The translations under genes were made by a program, and so were the position numbers. DNA of 64,000 nt from Poseidonocella sedimentorum (GTDB lineage Bacteria; Pseudomonadota; Alphaproteobacteria; Rhodobacterales; Rhodobacteraceae). Each line of letters begins with the position of its first letter. Position 1 is the first letter of the stretch. The stretch spans positions 186,001 through 250,000 of the forward strand of contig NZ_FOYI01000005.1 of assembly GCF_900116005.1 (NCBI RefSeq). The letters are read 5' to 3'. Positions 9,455-18,692 of the stretch are shown here, one piece after another. The notes under the pieces are model-generated. The model saw nothing but the letters and a program-made list of their open reading frames with translations. It ran no database searches and was not told the origin of the DNA.

Positions 9455-10879
9455 ATGACCGATCAGCCAGCCAGCCTCTACGCCGCCCGCGTGCCGATCT
9501 TCCCCAAACGTGTCTCCGGCACCTTCCGCCGCCTGAAATGGGGGATCATGCTGGTCACGCTCGGCATCTATTACCTGACGCCCTGGATCCGCTGGGACCG
9601 GGGGCCGAACCTGCCCGATCAGGCCGTTCTGGTCGATATCGCCCACAGCCGGTTCTATTTCTTCTGGATCGAGATCTGGCCGCATGAGTTCTATTTCGTG
9701 GCCGGGCTCCTGATCATGGCGGGGCTGGGGCTGTTTCTCTTCACCTCGGCTCTTGGCCGAGTCTGGTGCGGCTATACCTGCCCCCAGACGGTCTGGACCG
9801 ATCTTTTCATCCTTGTGGAGCGCTGGATCGAGGGCGACCGCAACGCCCGCATCCGCCTGCACAACGCCGCGTGGGATCTGCGCAAGGCGCGGCTGCGCCT
9901 TTTCAAATGGGCGGTCTGGCTGCTGATCGCGATGGCGACCGGCGGGGCCTGGGTCTTCTACTTCACCGACGCGCCGACGCTGGCGCGCGATCTGCTGACC
10001 GCCTCGGCCGATCCGATCGCCTACACCACCATCGCCATCCTGACCGCGACGACCTTCGTCTTCGGCGGGTTCATGCGCGAACAGGTCTGCATCTACATGT
10101 GCCCCTGGCCGCGGATTCAGGCCGCGATGATGGACCCCGACACCATCACCGTCGCCTATCGCGACTGGCGCGGCGAGCCGCGGGGCAAGCACCGCAAATC
10201 GGCCCAATCCGACCAGCTCGGCGATTGCATTGACTGCAACGCCTGTGTCGCCGTCTGCCCGATGGGGATCGACATCCGCGACGGCCAACAGATGGAATGC
10301 ATCACCTGCGCGCTCTGCATCGACGCCTGTGATGACATCATGGCCAAGGTCGGCAAGCCGCGCGGGCTGATCGACTATCTGGCGCTTTCCGACGAGCCGG
10401 CCGAACGCGCGGGCCAGCCGCCGCGCCCCGTCTGGCAACACATCTACCGCCTGCGCACCATCGCCTACACGGCGCTCTGGGGCGCGATCGGGGTCGGGAT
10501 GCTCTACGCGCTTTTCATCCGCTCCGACATCGATCTCACCGTCGCGCCCCTGCGCAACCCCACGTTCGTGGTCCAGTCCGACGGCTCGGTGCGCAACATC
10601 TATGACGTGCGGCTGCGCAACAAGCTGGGGGAGGCCCGGGTGTTCCGCCTGTCGCTCGGCGCCGAGACCGATCTCGACATCGCCGTGGAGGGCAGCCCCG
10701 CGCAGGACATCGAGATCGACGCCGACAGCACCCGGCTGCAACGCATCTACATCACCGCCGAGCCCGGCGCGCCGGCCGCTTCGCAAGATGTGACCGAGCT
10801 GCGGCTCTGGGTCGAAGATCTCGCCAGCGGCGCGCGCGCAAGCCGGGCCACGACATTCAACGGAAGGGTGCAACCATGA
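9455..10879 (+). CDS. ccoG: cbb3 oxidase assembly/copper protein CcoG (FixG/RdxB-type ferredoxin)
   Basis: A 474-residue membrane protein of the CcoG/FixG family, implicated in copper handling during cbb3 assembly. It has about five membrane helices. A polyferredoxin segment starts at C258 (CIDCNAC, VCPMGID, then CITCALCIDAC) and provides two 4Fe-4S sites. A C-terminal Ig-like FixG_C domain begins near residue 360. I chose ATG 9455, 9 bases after AAGGGA, because the longer in-frame start at 9401 lies inside the FNR box. It overlaps ccoH by 4 bases. Confidence 0.95.
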   Translation: MTDQPASLYAARVPIFPKRVSGTFRRLKWGIMLVTLGIYYLTPWIRWDRGPNLPDQAVLVDIAHSRFYFFWIEIWPHEFYFVAGLLIMAGLGLFLFTSALGRVWCGYTCPQTVWTDLFILVERWIEGDRNARIRLHNAAWDLRKARLRLFKWAVWLLIAMATGGAWVFYFTDAPTLARDLLTASADPIAYTTIAILTATTFVFGGFMREQVCIYMCPWPRIQAAMMDPDTITVAYRDWRGEPRGKHRKSAQSDQLGDCIDCNACVAVCPMGIDIRDGQQMECITCALCIDACDDIMAKVGKPRGLIDYLALSDEPAERAGQPPRPVWQHIYRLRTIAYTALWGAIGVGMLYALFIRSDIDLTVAPLRNPTFVVQSDGSVRNIYDVRLRNKLGEARVFRLSLGAETDLDIAVEGSPAQDIEIDADSTRLQRIYITAEPGAPAASQDVTELRLWVEDLASGARASRATTFNGRVQP

Positions 10880-11325
10880 CGGAAATCAAGGGCTGGCACG
10901 TGCTGGCGGGCTTCGGGCTCGGCTTCGGGATCATCATCGCGGTCAACCTCACGCTCGCCTTCAACGCGGTGCGCACCTTCCCCGGTCTCGAAGTCCGCAA
11001 CTCCTACGTCGCGAGCCAGTCGTTTGACGCCGATCGCGCCGCCCAGACCGCGCTCGGCTGGGAGGTCAGCGCCTGGCTCGACGGCGACCGGCTCGTGCTG
11101 GAGATCGCGCAGGACGGCCGCCCCGTCGCCCCCCGGATCGAAAGCGCCGTCTTCGGTCGCGCCACCAACGTGACCGAGGATCAGAGCCCCGCCTTCGCCT
11201 TCGACGGCACGCGCCACATCGCCGAGGTCCGCGCGGGGCGCGGCAACTGGAACCTCCGGCTCGTCGCCCAAGCCGAGGACGGCACGGTCTTTCAACAGCG
11301 CCTCGTGGTGGAGACGCGCCGATGA
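10876..11325 (+). CDS. ccoH: cbb3 oxidase assembly protein CcoH (FixH family)
   Basis: A 149-residue protein with a single N-terminal membrane helix (VLAGFGLGFGIIIAVNLTLAF), the family pattern FNAVRTFPGLEVRNSYVASQ broken around residue 37, and a small periplasmic domain. CcoH stabilises cbb3 assembly intermediates. Its start overlaps the ccoG stop (ATGA) and its end overlaps ccoI by 4 bases, indicating translational coupling in ccoGHIS. Confidence 0.93.
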   Translation: MTEIKGWHVLAGFGLGFGIIIAVNLTLAFNAVRTFPGLEVRNSYVASQSFDADRAAQTALGWEVSAWLDGDRLVLEIAQDGRPVAPRIESAVFGRATNVTEDQSPAFAFDGTRHIAEVRAGRGNWNLRLVAQAEDGTVFQQRLVVETRR

Positions 11326-13457
11326 GCATGGCCTGCCCGGCCTGCACCGCGGCGCCGATCGCCGCCCAGCGGGCGCGGGACGGGGTGGCGGACATGGCCC
11401 TGTCGCTGCCGAGCATCCATTGCGCGGGCTGCATCCGCGGGGTGGAGGAGAGCCTCGGCGCGCTGCCCGGCGTGCGGTTCGCGCGGGTGAACCTCTCGCT
11501 CAAGCGCGTGTCCGTGGGGACGTCTCTGCCCGAGGACCGGATCATCGCGGCGCTGGCCGAGGCGGGCTTCGAGGCGCATGCGCTCTCCTCCGAGATGCTC
11601 GAAGGCGGCGGCGATGCCACGGGCCGCGATCTGCTCTGGCGCATGGGCCTGTCGGGCTTTGCGATGATGAACGTGATGCTGCTGTCCGTCGCCGTCTGGT
11701 CCGGCGCGACCGATGCGACCCGCGATTTCTTCCACCTGATCTCCGCCCTCGTGGCGACGCCGGTGGTCGTCTATGCGGGCCAGCCGTTCTTTGCCAGCGC
11801 CACGGGCGCCTTGCGCGCGCGCCGGCTCAACATGGATGTCCCGATCTCGCTCGCCATCCTGCTCGCGACCGTCATGTCGCTCTACGAGACGCTGCACAGC
11901 GGGGCGCATGCCTATTTCGACGCCGCCCTCTCGCTGACCTTCTTCCTGCTCATCGGGCGCTATCTCGACCACCGCACCCGCGCCGCCGCACGTTCCGCCG
12001 CGCGCGAGCTTTCGGCGCTGGAGCAGTTCCGGGCGGACCGGCTCGACGATGCGGGCCGCGCGATCCCGACGCCGATCGCCGATCTCGCCGTGGGCGACCG
12101 GCTGCTCATCGCGACGGGGATGCGCCTGCCGGTGGACGGAGAGCTTCTGTCCCAGAGCGCCCAGCTTGACCGCGCCTTCCTCACCGGTGAGAGCGAGACC
12201 GTGACCGCCGCCGCGGGCGCGCGGCTCCATGCGGGCGAGGTCAACCTCGGCGCGCCGCTCACCCTGCGCGCCACGGCGGTCGGCGAGGACACCACCTTGC
12301 GCCGCATCGCCGCGATGGTCGAGACGGCGGAAAACGCGCGCAACAGCTACACCGATCTGGCTGACCGCGCCGCGGCGATCTATGCGCCCGCGGTGCATCT
12401 CCTGGCGCTCGCCGCCTTCCTCGGCTGGGCCTTGTGGGATGGCGACATCCGACACGCGCTCAACGTCGCCATCGCGGTGCTGATCATCACCTGCCCCTGC
12501 GCGCTCGGCCTTGCCGTCCCGGCGGTCTCGACGGCGGCGATCTCGCGGCTCTACGGGCGCGGCTACCTCGTCAAATCGGGCAGCGCGCTGGAGCGGCTGG
12601 CCGATGCGGACACGGTGGTTTTCGACAAGACCGGCACGCTGACCCTGCCCGGTGTGGCGGTGGAGGGGATCGCGCCGGAGGACCGGCCGATCCTTCTGGG
12701 GCTGGCGCAGGCCTCGTCCCACCCGCTCGCCCGCGCGCTGCGCGAGGCTCTGGCGGAGGAGCGCCCGGCGGCGCTCGACCAGATCCACGAAGTCGCGGGA
12801 CAGGGGATAGAGGGCCAATACCGGGGCCAGGAGGTCCGGCTCGGGAACGATAGCTGGATCGGCGCGCGCGTCGGCGGGTTCGGCTACCGCATCGGCGCGC
12901 GCAATGCGCCGCTGGCCAAGCGCGAGCGGCTGCGGCCCGGCGCCGAGGAGGCCGTGGCGGGCCTTCGCGCGACTGGCAAACGGATCGTGATGCTGAGCGG
13001 GGACCGGCAGCAGGCGGCCGAGGGCATCGCCCGGGCGCTCGGGATCGAGGAGGTCATCGCCGGGGTCGTCCCGGAGGAAAAACACCGCGTGCTGGAGCGG
13101 CTGGCCGCCGAGGGCTGCCGGGTCCTGATGGTGGGCGACGGGCTCAACGATACGCCCTCGCTCGCCGCAGCCCATGTCTCGCTCGCGCCGAGTTCGGCCA
13201 TCGATGCGGCACGCACCGCGGCCGATATCGTGTTGACGCGCGAGGATATCGGGGCGCTTCCCATGGTCTTGCAAACCGCCGAGCGGGCGCGCCGGCTCTC
13301 GATGCAGAATTTCGGGATCGCTCTGGGCTACAACGCCATCGCCGTGCCCGTGGCGCTGGTGGGGCTGGCCACCCCGCTCATCGCCGCGCTGGCGATGTCG
13401 GCCTCCTCGCTCACGGTTCTCGCCAATGCGATGCGGGTGCGAAAGGTCAGGTCATGA
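11322..13457 (+). CDS. ccoI: Copper-translocating P1B-type ATPase CcoI
   Basis: A 711-residue copper-exporting ATPase that supplies the CuB site of cbb3 oxidase. Features in order: a Cys-containing N-terminus (CPAC), a heavy-metal-binding domain with C34-AG-C37, eight membrane helices, the ion-binding CPC motif at 391-393, the phosphorylated Asp435 (DKTGTL) and the hinge GDGLNDTP. It is translationally coupled to ccoH (4-base overlap) and to ccoS (4-base overlap). Position and motifs separate it from the general copper-detoxifying CopA. Confidence 0.96.
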   Translation: MSMACPACTAAPIAAQRARDGVADMALSLPSIHCAGCIRGVEESLGALPGVRFARVNLSLKRVSVGTSLPEDRIIAALAEAGFEAHALSSEMLEGGGDATGRDLLWRMGLSGFAMMNVMLLSVAVWSGATDATRDFFHLISALVATPVVVYAGQPFFASATGALRARRLNMDVPISLAILLATVMSLYETLHSGAHAYFDAALSLTFFLLIGRYLDHRTRAAARSAARELSALEQFRADRLDDAGRAIPTPIADLAVGDRLLIATGMRLPVDGELLSQSAQLDRAFLTGESETVTAAAGARLHAGEVNLGAPLTLRATAVGEDTTLRRIAAMVETAENARNSYTDLADRAAAIYAPAVHLLALAAFLGWALWDGDIRHALNVAIAVLIITCPCALGLAVPAVSTAAISRLYGRGYLVKSGSALERLADADTVVFDKTGTLTLPGVAVEGIAPEDRPILLGLAQASSHPLARALREALAEERPAALDQIHEVAGQGIEGQYRGQEVRLGNDSWIGARVGGFGYRIGARNAPLAKRERLRPGAEEAVAGLRATGKRIVMLSGDRQQAAEGIARALGIEEVIAGVVPEEKHRVLERLAAEGCRVLMVGDGLNDTPSLAAAHVSLAPSSAIDAARTAADIVLTREDIGALPMVLQTAERARRLSMQNFGIALGYNAIAVPVALVGLATPLIAALAMSASSLTVLANAMRVRKVRS

Positions 13458-13609
13458 ACGTTCTTCTGGTGCTCATCCCGGTCTCGCTCTTTCTCGGAGG
13501 GCTCGGCCTTGCCGGGTTCCTGTGGACGATTCGCAGCCGGCAATATGACGATGACAGCGGCAATGCCGCGCGGATTCTGCTGGACGAGGACGATCCGCCC
13601 GAGGGCTGA
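13454..13609 (+). CDS. ccoS: cbb3-type oxidase assembly protein CcoS
   Basis: A 51-residue protein with one membrane helix (VLLVLIPVSLFLGGLGLAGFLW), followed by an acidic tail (QYDDDSGNAARILLDEDD) typical of CcoS. CcoS is needed to insert haem and copper cofactors into CcoN. Its ATG overlaps the ccoI stop, and it ends the ccoGHIS operon. Recognised from size, topology, the QYDD element and context. Confidence 0.92.
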   Translation: MNVLLVLIPVSLFLGGLGLAGFLWTIRSRQYDDDSGNAARILLDEDDPPEG

Positions 13610-13664
13610 TTCCGCGTGACGCGACAACCTGTGACTCGACAGGGGCGGGGCGCGGATCTAAAAA

Positions 13665-13679
13665 GAACAAAGCGGGAAC
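13665..13679 (+). promoter_or_regulatory. LexA (SOS) box of imuB-dnaE2
   Basis: GAACAAAGCGGGAAC is a perfect direct repeat GAAC-N7-GAAC, the LexA operator of alphaproteobacteria. It lies 27 bases before the imuB ATG and implies DNA-damage induction of imuB and dnaE2. Confidence 0.88.
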
Positions 13680-13706
13680 TAAAACGGGACCTGGAGGCCG
13701 AGTCGC

Positions 13707-15197
13707 ATGGGCCGAGCGCAGCAGCGGCGCATAGTATCGATCTGGTTTCCCCGGCTCGCGAGCGACCGGGTATTGCGCCTGCGCGCCTCTGGGGCGGCGG
13801 CGGAAGGGCCCTTCGTGGTGACGCTGAAACAGGCCAATGCCGAGCGGCTCTATTGCCTCAACCCGGCGGCGGCGCGGCAGGGGCTGGAGCCGGGCATGAC
13901 CTATGCCGACGCGCGCGCCTTCTGTCCCGAGCTGGAGAGCTGCCCGGCCGATCCGGCGGGGGACGCGCGGTTCTTGCGGGTGCTGCGCCGCTGGGCGACG
14001 CGCTATTGCCCCTGGGTCGGGCTTGAGGGCGACGACGGGCTGGTGCTCGACATCACCGGCGCGGCGCATCTTTTCGGCGGCGAGGCGATGCTGCTTGTGG
14101 ACATGCGGCGGCGGCTCAGCCGCGCGGGGCTCTCGGCGCGGATCGGGCTGGGGGATACGCGCGGCGCGGCCTGGGCCCTGGCCCGCCACGGCGAGGGCTG
14201 CGCGTCGCCCGGCGCGCCGCTGGAGGCGCTGGCCGGGCTGCCGGTGGCGGCGCTGCGGCTCGACGAGACGACCGTGACCGCGCTGCAACGCCTCGGCCTG
14301 CGGACCATCGGCGCGCTCGACGCGGCGGCCCGCGCGCCGCTCGCCCGCCGCTTCGGCCCCGGCCTCATGCTGCGGTTGGATCAGGCGCTCAGCCGCCAGC
14401 CCGAAGAGATCACGCCCCAGGCCGAGCCGCCGCATTACGGCGTGCGCATGACCCTGCCCGAGCCGATCGGGCTTGAGGCCGATGTCATGGCCGGCGCGGC
14501 CCGCCTGCTGGACCGGCTCTGCGCGCGGCTGGCGGCGCGGGAGGCGGGGGCGCGCGCGCTCTGCCTCACCCTGCGGCGGGTCGATCAGGGGGCCCAGCAT
14601 GTGGAGCTGCGGCTCGCCCGCCCGCTGCGCGATCCCGAGAGGATCCTGCCGCTTCTGGCGCGCGGGGCGGGGGAGATCGACGCGGGCTTCGGCATCGACC
14701 AGCTTCGCCTCGAGGCCACGCAGGTGGCCCCGCTCCCCGCCCGCCAGCTCAGCCATGTCTCCACCGGGCAGGCCGACCGGCTGGACGATCTCATCAGCCG
14801 GATCGGGACCCGCGTCGGGCTGGAGCAGATCCGCCGCGTTCTGCCCGCTGACAGTCACATCCCCGAGCGCGCCTATACCGTCGCGGTGGCGGCCTATTCC
14901 GAGCCGGGCGGCGGCTGGGCCAGCCCGCGCGCGCGCCCGCTCAGCCTGTTCCCGCCCGAGCCCGTGCCCGGCACCGGCCCGCGCCCGCCGCGGCGCTTTC
15001 GCTGGCGGCGACTCTCGCTGGAGGTGCTGCGCGCCACCGGGCCGGAACGGATCGCGCCGGAGTGGTGGCTTTCCGATGAAAGCTGGCGCAGCGGGGTGCG
15101 CGATTACTGGCGGGTCGAGACGCGGCAGGGGCGGCGGCTCTGGCTCTTCCACACGCCGCAGGCGCCGGGCTGGTTCGTCGAGGGGGAATTCCCATGA
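13707..15197 (+). CDS. imuB: Y-family polymerase-like protein ImuB
   Basis: A 496-residue DinB-like protein beginning RRIVSIWFPRLASDRVLR, typical of ImuB. ImuB is a catalytically degenerate Y-family protein that links DnaE2 to the sliding clamp in SOS mutagenesis. Palm, fingers and little-finger regions are recognisable (CLNPAAARQGLEPGM; GDDGLVLDITGAAHLFGGE; GLGDTRGAAWALAR), and the C-terminus is Trp-rich. It sits behind a LexA box and overlaps dnaE2 by 4 bases. The usual imuA neighbour is missing: only 97 bases separate ccoS from this start. Confidence 0.93.
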   Translation: MGRAQQRRIVSIWFPRLASDRVLRLRASGAAAEGPFVVTLKQANAERLYCLNPAAARQGLEPGMTYADARAFCPELESCPADPAGDARFLRVLRRWATRYCPWVGLEGDDGLVLDITGAAHLFGGEAMLLVDMRRRLSRAGLSARIGLGDTRGAAWALARHGEGCASPGAPLEALAGLPVAALRLDETTVTALQRLGLRTIGALDAAARAPLARRFGPGLMLRLDQALSRQPEEITPQAEPPHYGVRMTLPEPIGLEADVMAGAARLLDRLCARLAAREAGARALCLTLRRVDQGAQHVELRLARPLRDPERILPLLARGAGEIDAGFGIDQLRLEATQVAPLPARQLSHVSTGQADRLDDLISRIGTRVGLEQIRRVLPADSHIPERAYTVAVAAYSEPGGGWASPRARPLSLFPPEPVPGTGPRPPRRFRWRRLSLEVLRATGPERIAPEWWLSDESWRSGVRDYWRVETRQGRRLWLFHTPQAPGWFVEGEFP

Positions 15198-18100
15198 GCT
15201 ACGCCGAGCTCTGCGCGATGTCGAATTTCACCTTCCTGACCGGGGCTTCGCACCCCGAGGAGCTGGTGGTGCGCGCCGCCGAGCTGGGGCTTTCGGCAAT
15301 CGCGATCACCGACCGCAATTCGCTGGCCGGGGTGGTGCGGGCCTATCGCGCGCTGAAGGAGCTCGGGCGCGAGACCGGGGCGGGCATTCCCATCCGCTCG
15401 CAACACCGGGTGGACCCCTGCTCGCGGCAGGAGATCGGGACGCCGGAGCCGATCGGCCGGCCGGGTCTTGATGCCGAGCCGGGCCTTGATGCCGAAACGG
15501 GCCTTGATGCCGAGACGGGGCCCGAGGCCGAGGCGGGACCCGAGCCGGGCGCGCTGCCCAAGCTCATCATCGGCTGCCGGCTGGTGCTGCGCGACAGCCC
15601 GGCGGACTGGATCGCCCTGCCCACGGATCGCGCCGCCTATGCCCGGCTGACCCGGCTGCTCACGCTGGGCAAGCGCCGGGCGGAGAAGGGGGAGTGCCAT
15701 CTCGATCTGGCCGACATGATGGAGGGGTGCGGCGGGATGATCCTCATCGCCCTGCCGCAGGGCGCGCCGGCAGAGGTGGAGCCGCAGCTCCGGCAGGTAC
15801 AGCGCCGCTTTCCCGGCCATGTCTTCCTCGGGGCCGCCCCGCGCTACGACGGCTCGGACCAGGCCTATCTCGCGACCTGCGCGCGGCTGGCGCTGCGTGC
15901 CTCCGCGCCGATGGTGGCGGTGGGCGATGTGCTGATGCACCGCGCCGCGCGGCGCCAGCTGGCCGATGTGCTCACCTGTATGCGCGCGCATATCACCATC
16001 GACGAGATCGGCATCCGGGCCTTGCCCAATGCCGAGCGGCGGCTGAAGGGCGCGCGGGACATGGAGCGGGTCTTCCGCGATCATCCCGCCGCGCTGCGCC
16101 GGACCTGGGAGATCGCCGCGCGGTGCAGCTTCGATCTGGGCGAGCTCAGTTACGAGTACCCCAACGAGGTCGCCGAGGGGGAGACGCCGCAGGCGCGGCT
16201 CACCCGGCTGACGGAGGAGGGGTTGCGCCGGCGCTACCCCGATGGCGCCCCCGAGCGGGTCCATGCGCTGATGGCCAAGGAGCTCGCGCTGGTGGCCGAG
16301 CTCGGCTTTCCGGCCTATTTCCTGACCGTCTACGACATCGTCCAGTTCGCCCGCTCGCAGGGCATCCTCTGTCAGGGGCGCGGCTCGGCGGCCAACTCGA
16401 TCCTGTGCTACCTGCTGGGCATCACCGACGTGGCCCCCGACCAGATCGCCATGGTCTTCGAGCGCTTCATCTCCAAACATCGCGGCGAGCCGCCCGATAT
16501 CGACGTGGATTTCGAACACGAGCGCCGCGAGGAGGTGATCCAGTGGATCTATGAGAAATACGGCCGCCACCGCGCCGGGCTCTGCGCCACGGTGATCCAC
16601 TTCCGGAGCCGCGCGGCGATCCGCGAGGTCGGCAAGGTCATGGGGCTGAGCCAGGACGTGACGGCGGGAATCTCGGGCCAGATCTGGGGCATGTCGAGCC
16701 GCGGGGCGGACCCAGAGCGCCTGCGCGAGCTGGGGCTCGATCCGGAGGACCGGCGGCTCTCCCAGACCATCCGGCTCATCGGCGAGATCATCGGCTTTCC
16801 GCGCCACCTGAGCCAGCACGTGGGCGGCTTTGTCATCACCAAGGGGCGGCTCGACGAACTGGCGCCGATCGAGAATGCCGCGATGGAGGATCGCACGCTC
16901 ATCGAGTGGGACAAGGACGACATCGACACGCTCGGCATCCTCAAGGTCGATGTGTTGGGGCTGGGGATGCTCTCGTGCATCCGCAAGGCCTTCGCGTTGA
17001 TGGAGCAGCACGAGGGCCAGACCATGCGCATCGACAACGTCCCGCAGGAGGATCCGGCCACCTACGAGATGCTCTGCGTGGCCGATGCGGTGGGGGTGTT
17101 TCAGGTCGAGAGCCGGGCCCAGATGAACTTCCTGCCGCGGATGCTGCCGCGGACGTTCTACGATCTGGTGATCGAGGTCGCCATTGTCCGGCCCGGCCCG
17201 ATCCAGGGCGGCATGGTCCAGCCCTATATCCGGCGGCGGCAGGGGCTGGAGAAAGCCCAGGCTTTCGGCCCCGCGCTGGAAGAGGTCACGGCCCGGACCC
17301 TTGGCGTGCCGCTCTTTCAGGAACAGGCGCTGCAGATCGCTGTCGTGGGCGCGGGCTACAGCGCGGAGGAGGCCGACCACCTGCGCCGCTCCCTCGCCTC
17401 CTTCCGCCGCATGGGCACGATCGGCACCCATCGCGACACGTTCATCGCCGGGATGCTGGCCAACGGCTACACCCAAGAGGCCGCCGAGCGCTGTTTCGGC
17501 CAGATCGAGGGCTTTGCCGATTACGGCTTCCCCGAGAGCCACGCCGCCGCCTTCGCCATGCTCGCCTATGTCTCGGCCTGGTTGAAATGCCACCACCCGG
17601 CGATCTTCGCCTGCGCGCTGCTGAACTCCCAGCCGATGGGCTTTTATGCCCCCGCCCAGATCGTGCGCGACGCGCGCGAGCACCGGGTCGAGGTGCGGCC
17701 CATCTGCGTCAACGCCAGCGAGTGGGACAACACGCTGGAGCGCCGGGCCGACGGGGCGCTGGCCCTCAGGCTCGGGTTTCGCCAGATCAAGGGGTTCCGC
17801 GAGGAGGACGCGGGCTGGATCGTGGCGGCGCGGGGCAACGGCTACCCCGATCCGGAGGCCGTCTGGCTGCGGGCCGGGGTGGCGCCTGCGGCGCTGGAGC
17901 GGCTGGCCGAGGCCGATGCCTTTGCGGGGATGGACCTGACGCGGCGCGATGCGCTGTGGAAGGTCCGCGCGATCCGGGGGCAGGCGCCGCTGCCGCTGTT
18001 CAACGACCCGATCGATGGCGAGGGCATCCGCGAGCCGGATGTGGCCCTGCCGGCGATGCATCTGGGCGAGGAGGTGGTGGAGGACTACGTCTCGACCCGG

Positions 18101-18577
18101 CTCACGCTCAGGGCCCATCCGATGGAGCTCTTGCGCCCCGAGCTGCCCGGCCTCACGCCCCATGACAAGCTCGCCACCGTGCCGCCGGGCGGCTATAGCG
18201 TCTGCGGCCTCGTCATCACCCGGCAGCGCCCGGGGACGGCGTCGGGCGTCATCTTCCTCACGCTGGAGGACGAGACCGGGGTGAGCAACATCGTCGTCTG
18301 GCCCAAGGTCTATGAGCGCTATCGGCGCAGCGTGATGGGCGGGCGGCTGCTGCGGGTCACGGGGTATCTCCAGCGCGAGGGTATCGTGGTGCATCTCATT
18401 GCGCAGCGGATCGAGGACCTTTCGCCCGCGCTGTCGCGTCTGGGCCATCCGATGGACGGGGCCGTGGGGCTCACCGCGCCGCAAGCCGACGACGCCCCGC
18501 GCCCGCGGCCCCAACCCCGCGCCATGCACCCCCGCGATCAGGCCAAGCGCCTGTTTCCCAGCCGGGATTTCCACTGA
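15194..18577 (+). CDS. dnaE2: Error-prone DNA polymerase III alpha subunit DnaE2 (ImuC)
   Basis: A 1127-residue C-family polymerase that performs translesion synthesis after DNA damage. It has an N-terminal PHP domain (TFLTGASHPEELV; AIAITDRNSLAGV), polymerase palm residues including PPDIDVDFEHERRE, fingers with RRSLASFRRMGT, and a C-terminal OB domain (GLVITRQRPGTASGVIFL). Its start overlaps imuB. An unusual insertion of about 50 residues, including a GLDAE-type hexapeptide repeat (residues 91-118), interrupts the PHP domain before LIIGCRLVL. The rest matches DnaE2 in length and order. LexA regulation is inferred from the box at 13665. Confidence 0.96.
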   Translation: MSYAELCAMSNFTFLTGASHPEELVVRAAELGLSAIAITDRNSLAGVVRAYRALKELGRETGAGIPIRSQHRVDPCSRQEIGTPEPIGRPGLDAEPGLDAETGLDAETGPEAEAGPEPGALPKLIIGCRLVLRDSPADWIALPTDRAAYARLTRLLTLGKRRAEKGECHLDLADMMEGCGGMILIALPQGAPAEVEPQLRQVQRRFPGHVFLGAAPRYDGSDQAYLATCARLALRASAPMVAVGDVLMHRAARRQLADVLTCMRAHITIDEIGIRALPNAERRLKGARDMERVFRDHPAALRRTWEIAARCSFDLGELSYEYPNEVAEGETPQARLTRLTEEGLRRRYPDGAPERVHALMAKELALVAELGFPAYFLTVYDIVQFARSQGILCQGRGSAANSILCYLLGITDVAPDQIAMVFERFISKHRGEPPDIDVDFEHERREEVIQWIYEKYGRHRAGLCATVIHFRSRAAIREVGKVMGLSQDVTAGISGQIWGMSSRGADPERLRELGLDPEDRRLSQTIRLIGEIIGFPRHLSQHVGGFVITKGRLDELAPIENAAMEDRTLIEWDKDDIDTLGILKVDVLGLGMLSCIRKAFALMEQHEGQTMRIDNVPQEDPATYEMLCVADAVGVFQVESRAQMNFLPRMLPRTFYDLVIEVAIVRPGPIQGGMVQPYIRRRQGLEKAQAFGPALEEVTARTLGVPLFQEQALQIAVVGAGYSAEEADHLRRSLASFRRMGTIGTHRDTFIAGMLANGYTQEAAERCFGQIEGFADYGFPESHAAAFAMLAYVSAWLKCHHPAIFACALLNSQPMGFYAPAQIVRDAREHRVEVRPICVNASEWDNTLERRADGALALRLGFRQIKGFREEDAGWIVAARGNGYPDPEAVWLRAGVAPAALERLAEADAFAGMDLTRRDALWKVRAIRGQAPLPLFNDPIDGEGIREPDVALPAMHLGEEVVEDYVSTRLTLRAHPMELLRPELPGLTPHDKLATVPPGGYSVCGLVITRQRPGTASGVIFLTLEDETGVSNIVVWPKVYERYRRSVMGGRLLRVTGYLQREGIVVHLIAQRIEDLSPALSRLGHPMDGAVGLTAPQADDAPRPRPQPRAMHPRDQAKRLFPSRDFH
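15464..15549 (+). repeat. 18-bp tandem repeat inside the dnaE2 PHP domain
   Basis: Units starting at 15464, 15482, 15500 and 15518 (plus a partial unit from 15536) encode GLDAEP, GLDAET, GLDAET, GPEAEA and GPEPGA. The second and third units differ at one base. All are in frame, so the unit number could change without disrupting the gene. Confidence 0.9.
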
Positions 18578-18692
18578 CCCCCGCAAACCGGGGCACGCAG
18601 GACACGCTCACGATATCGCGCCTCCCGCCGCTTGACGCTGCGCCCGTCCCGCGCATACCCATGGGCCCGGGAGTGCAGAGGAGAGGCTGCGG

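Noticed and set aside
15104-18586. Long open frame of 1160 codons on the minus strand opposite dnaE2
   Set aside because: It is a GC-bias shadow of dnaE2. Its translation is Arg/His/Pro/Gly-rich with no recognisable domain, and dnaE2 matches its family over its full length.
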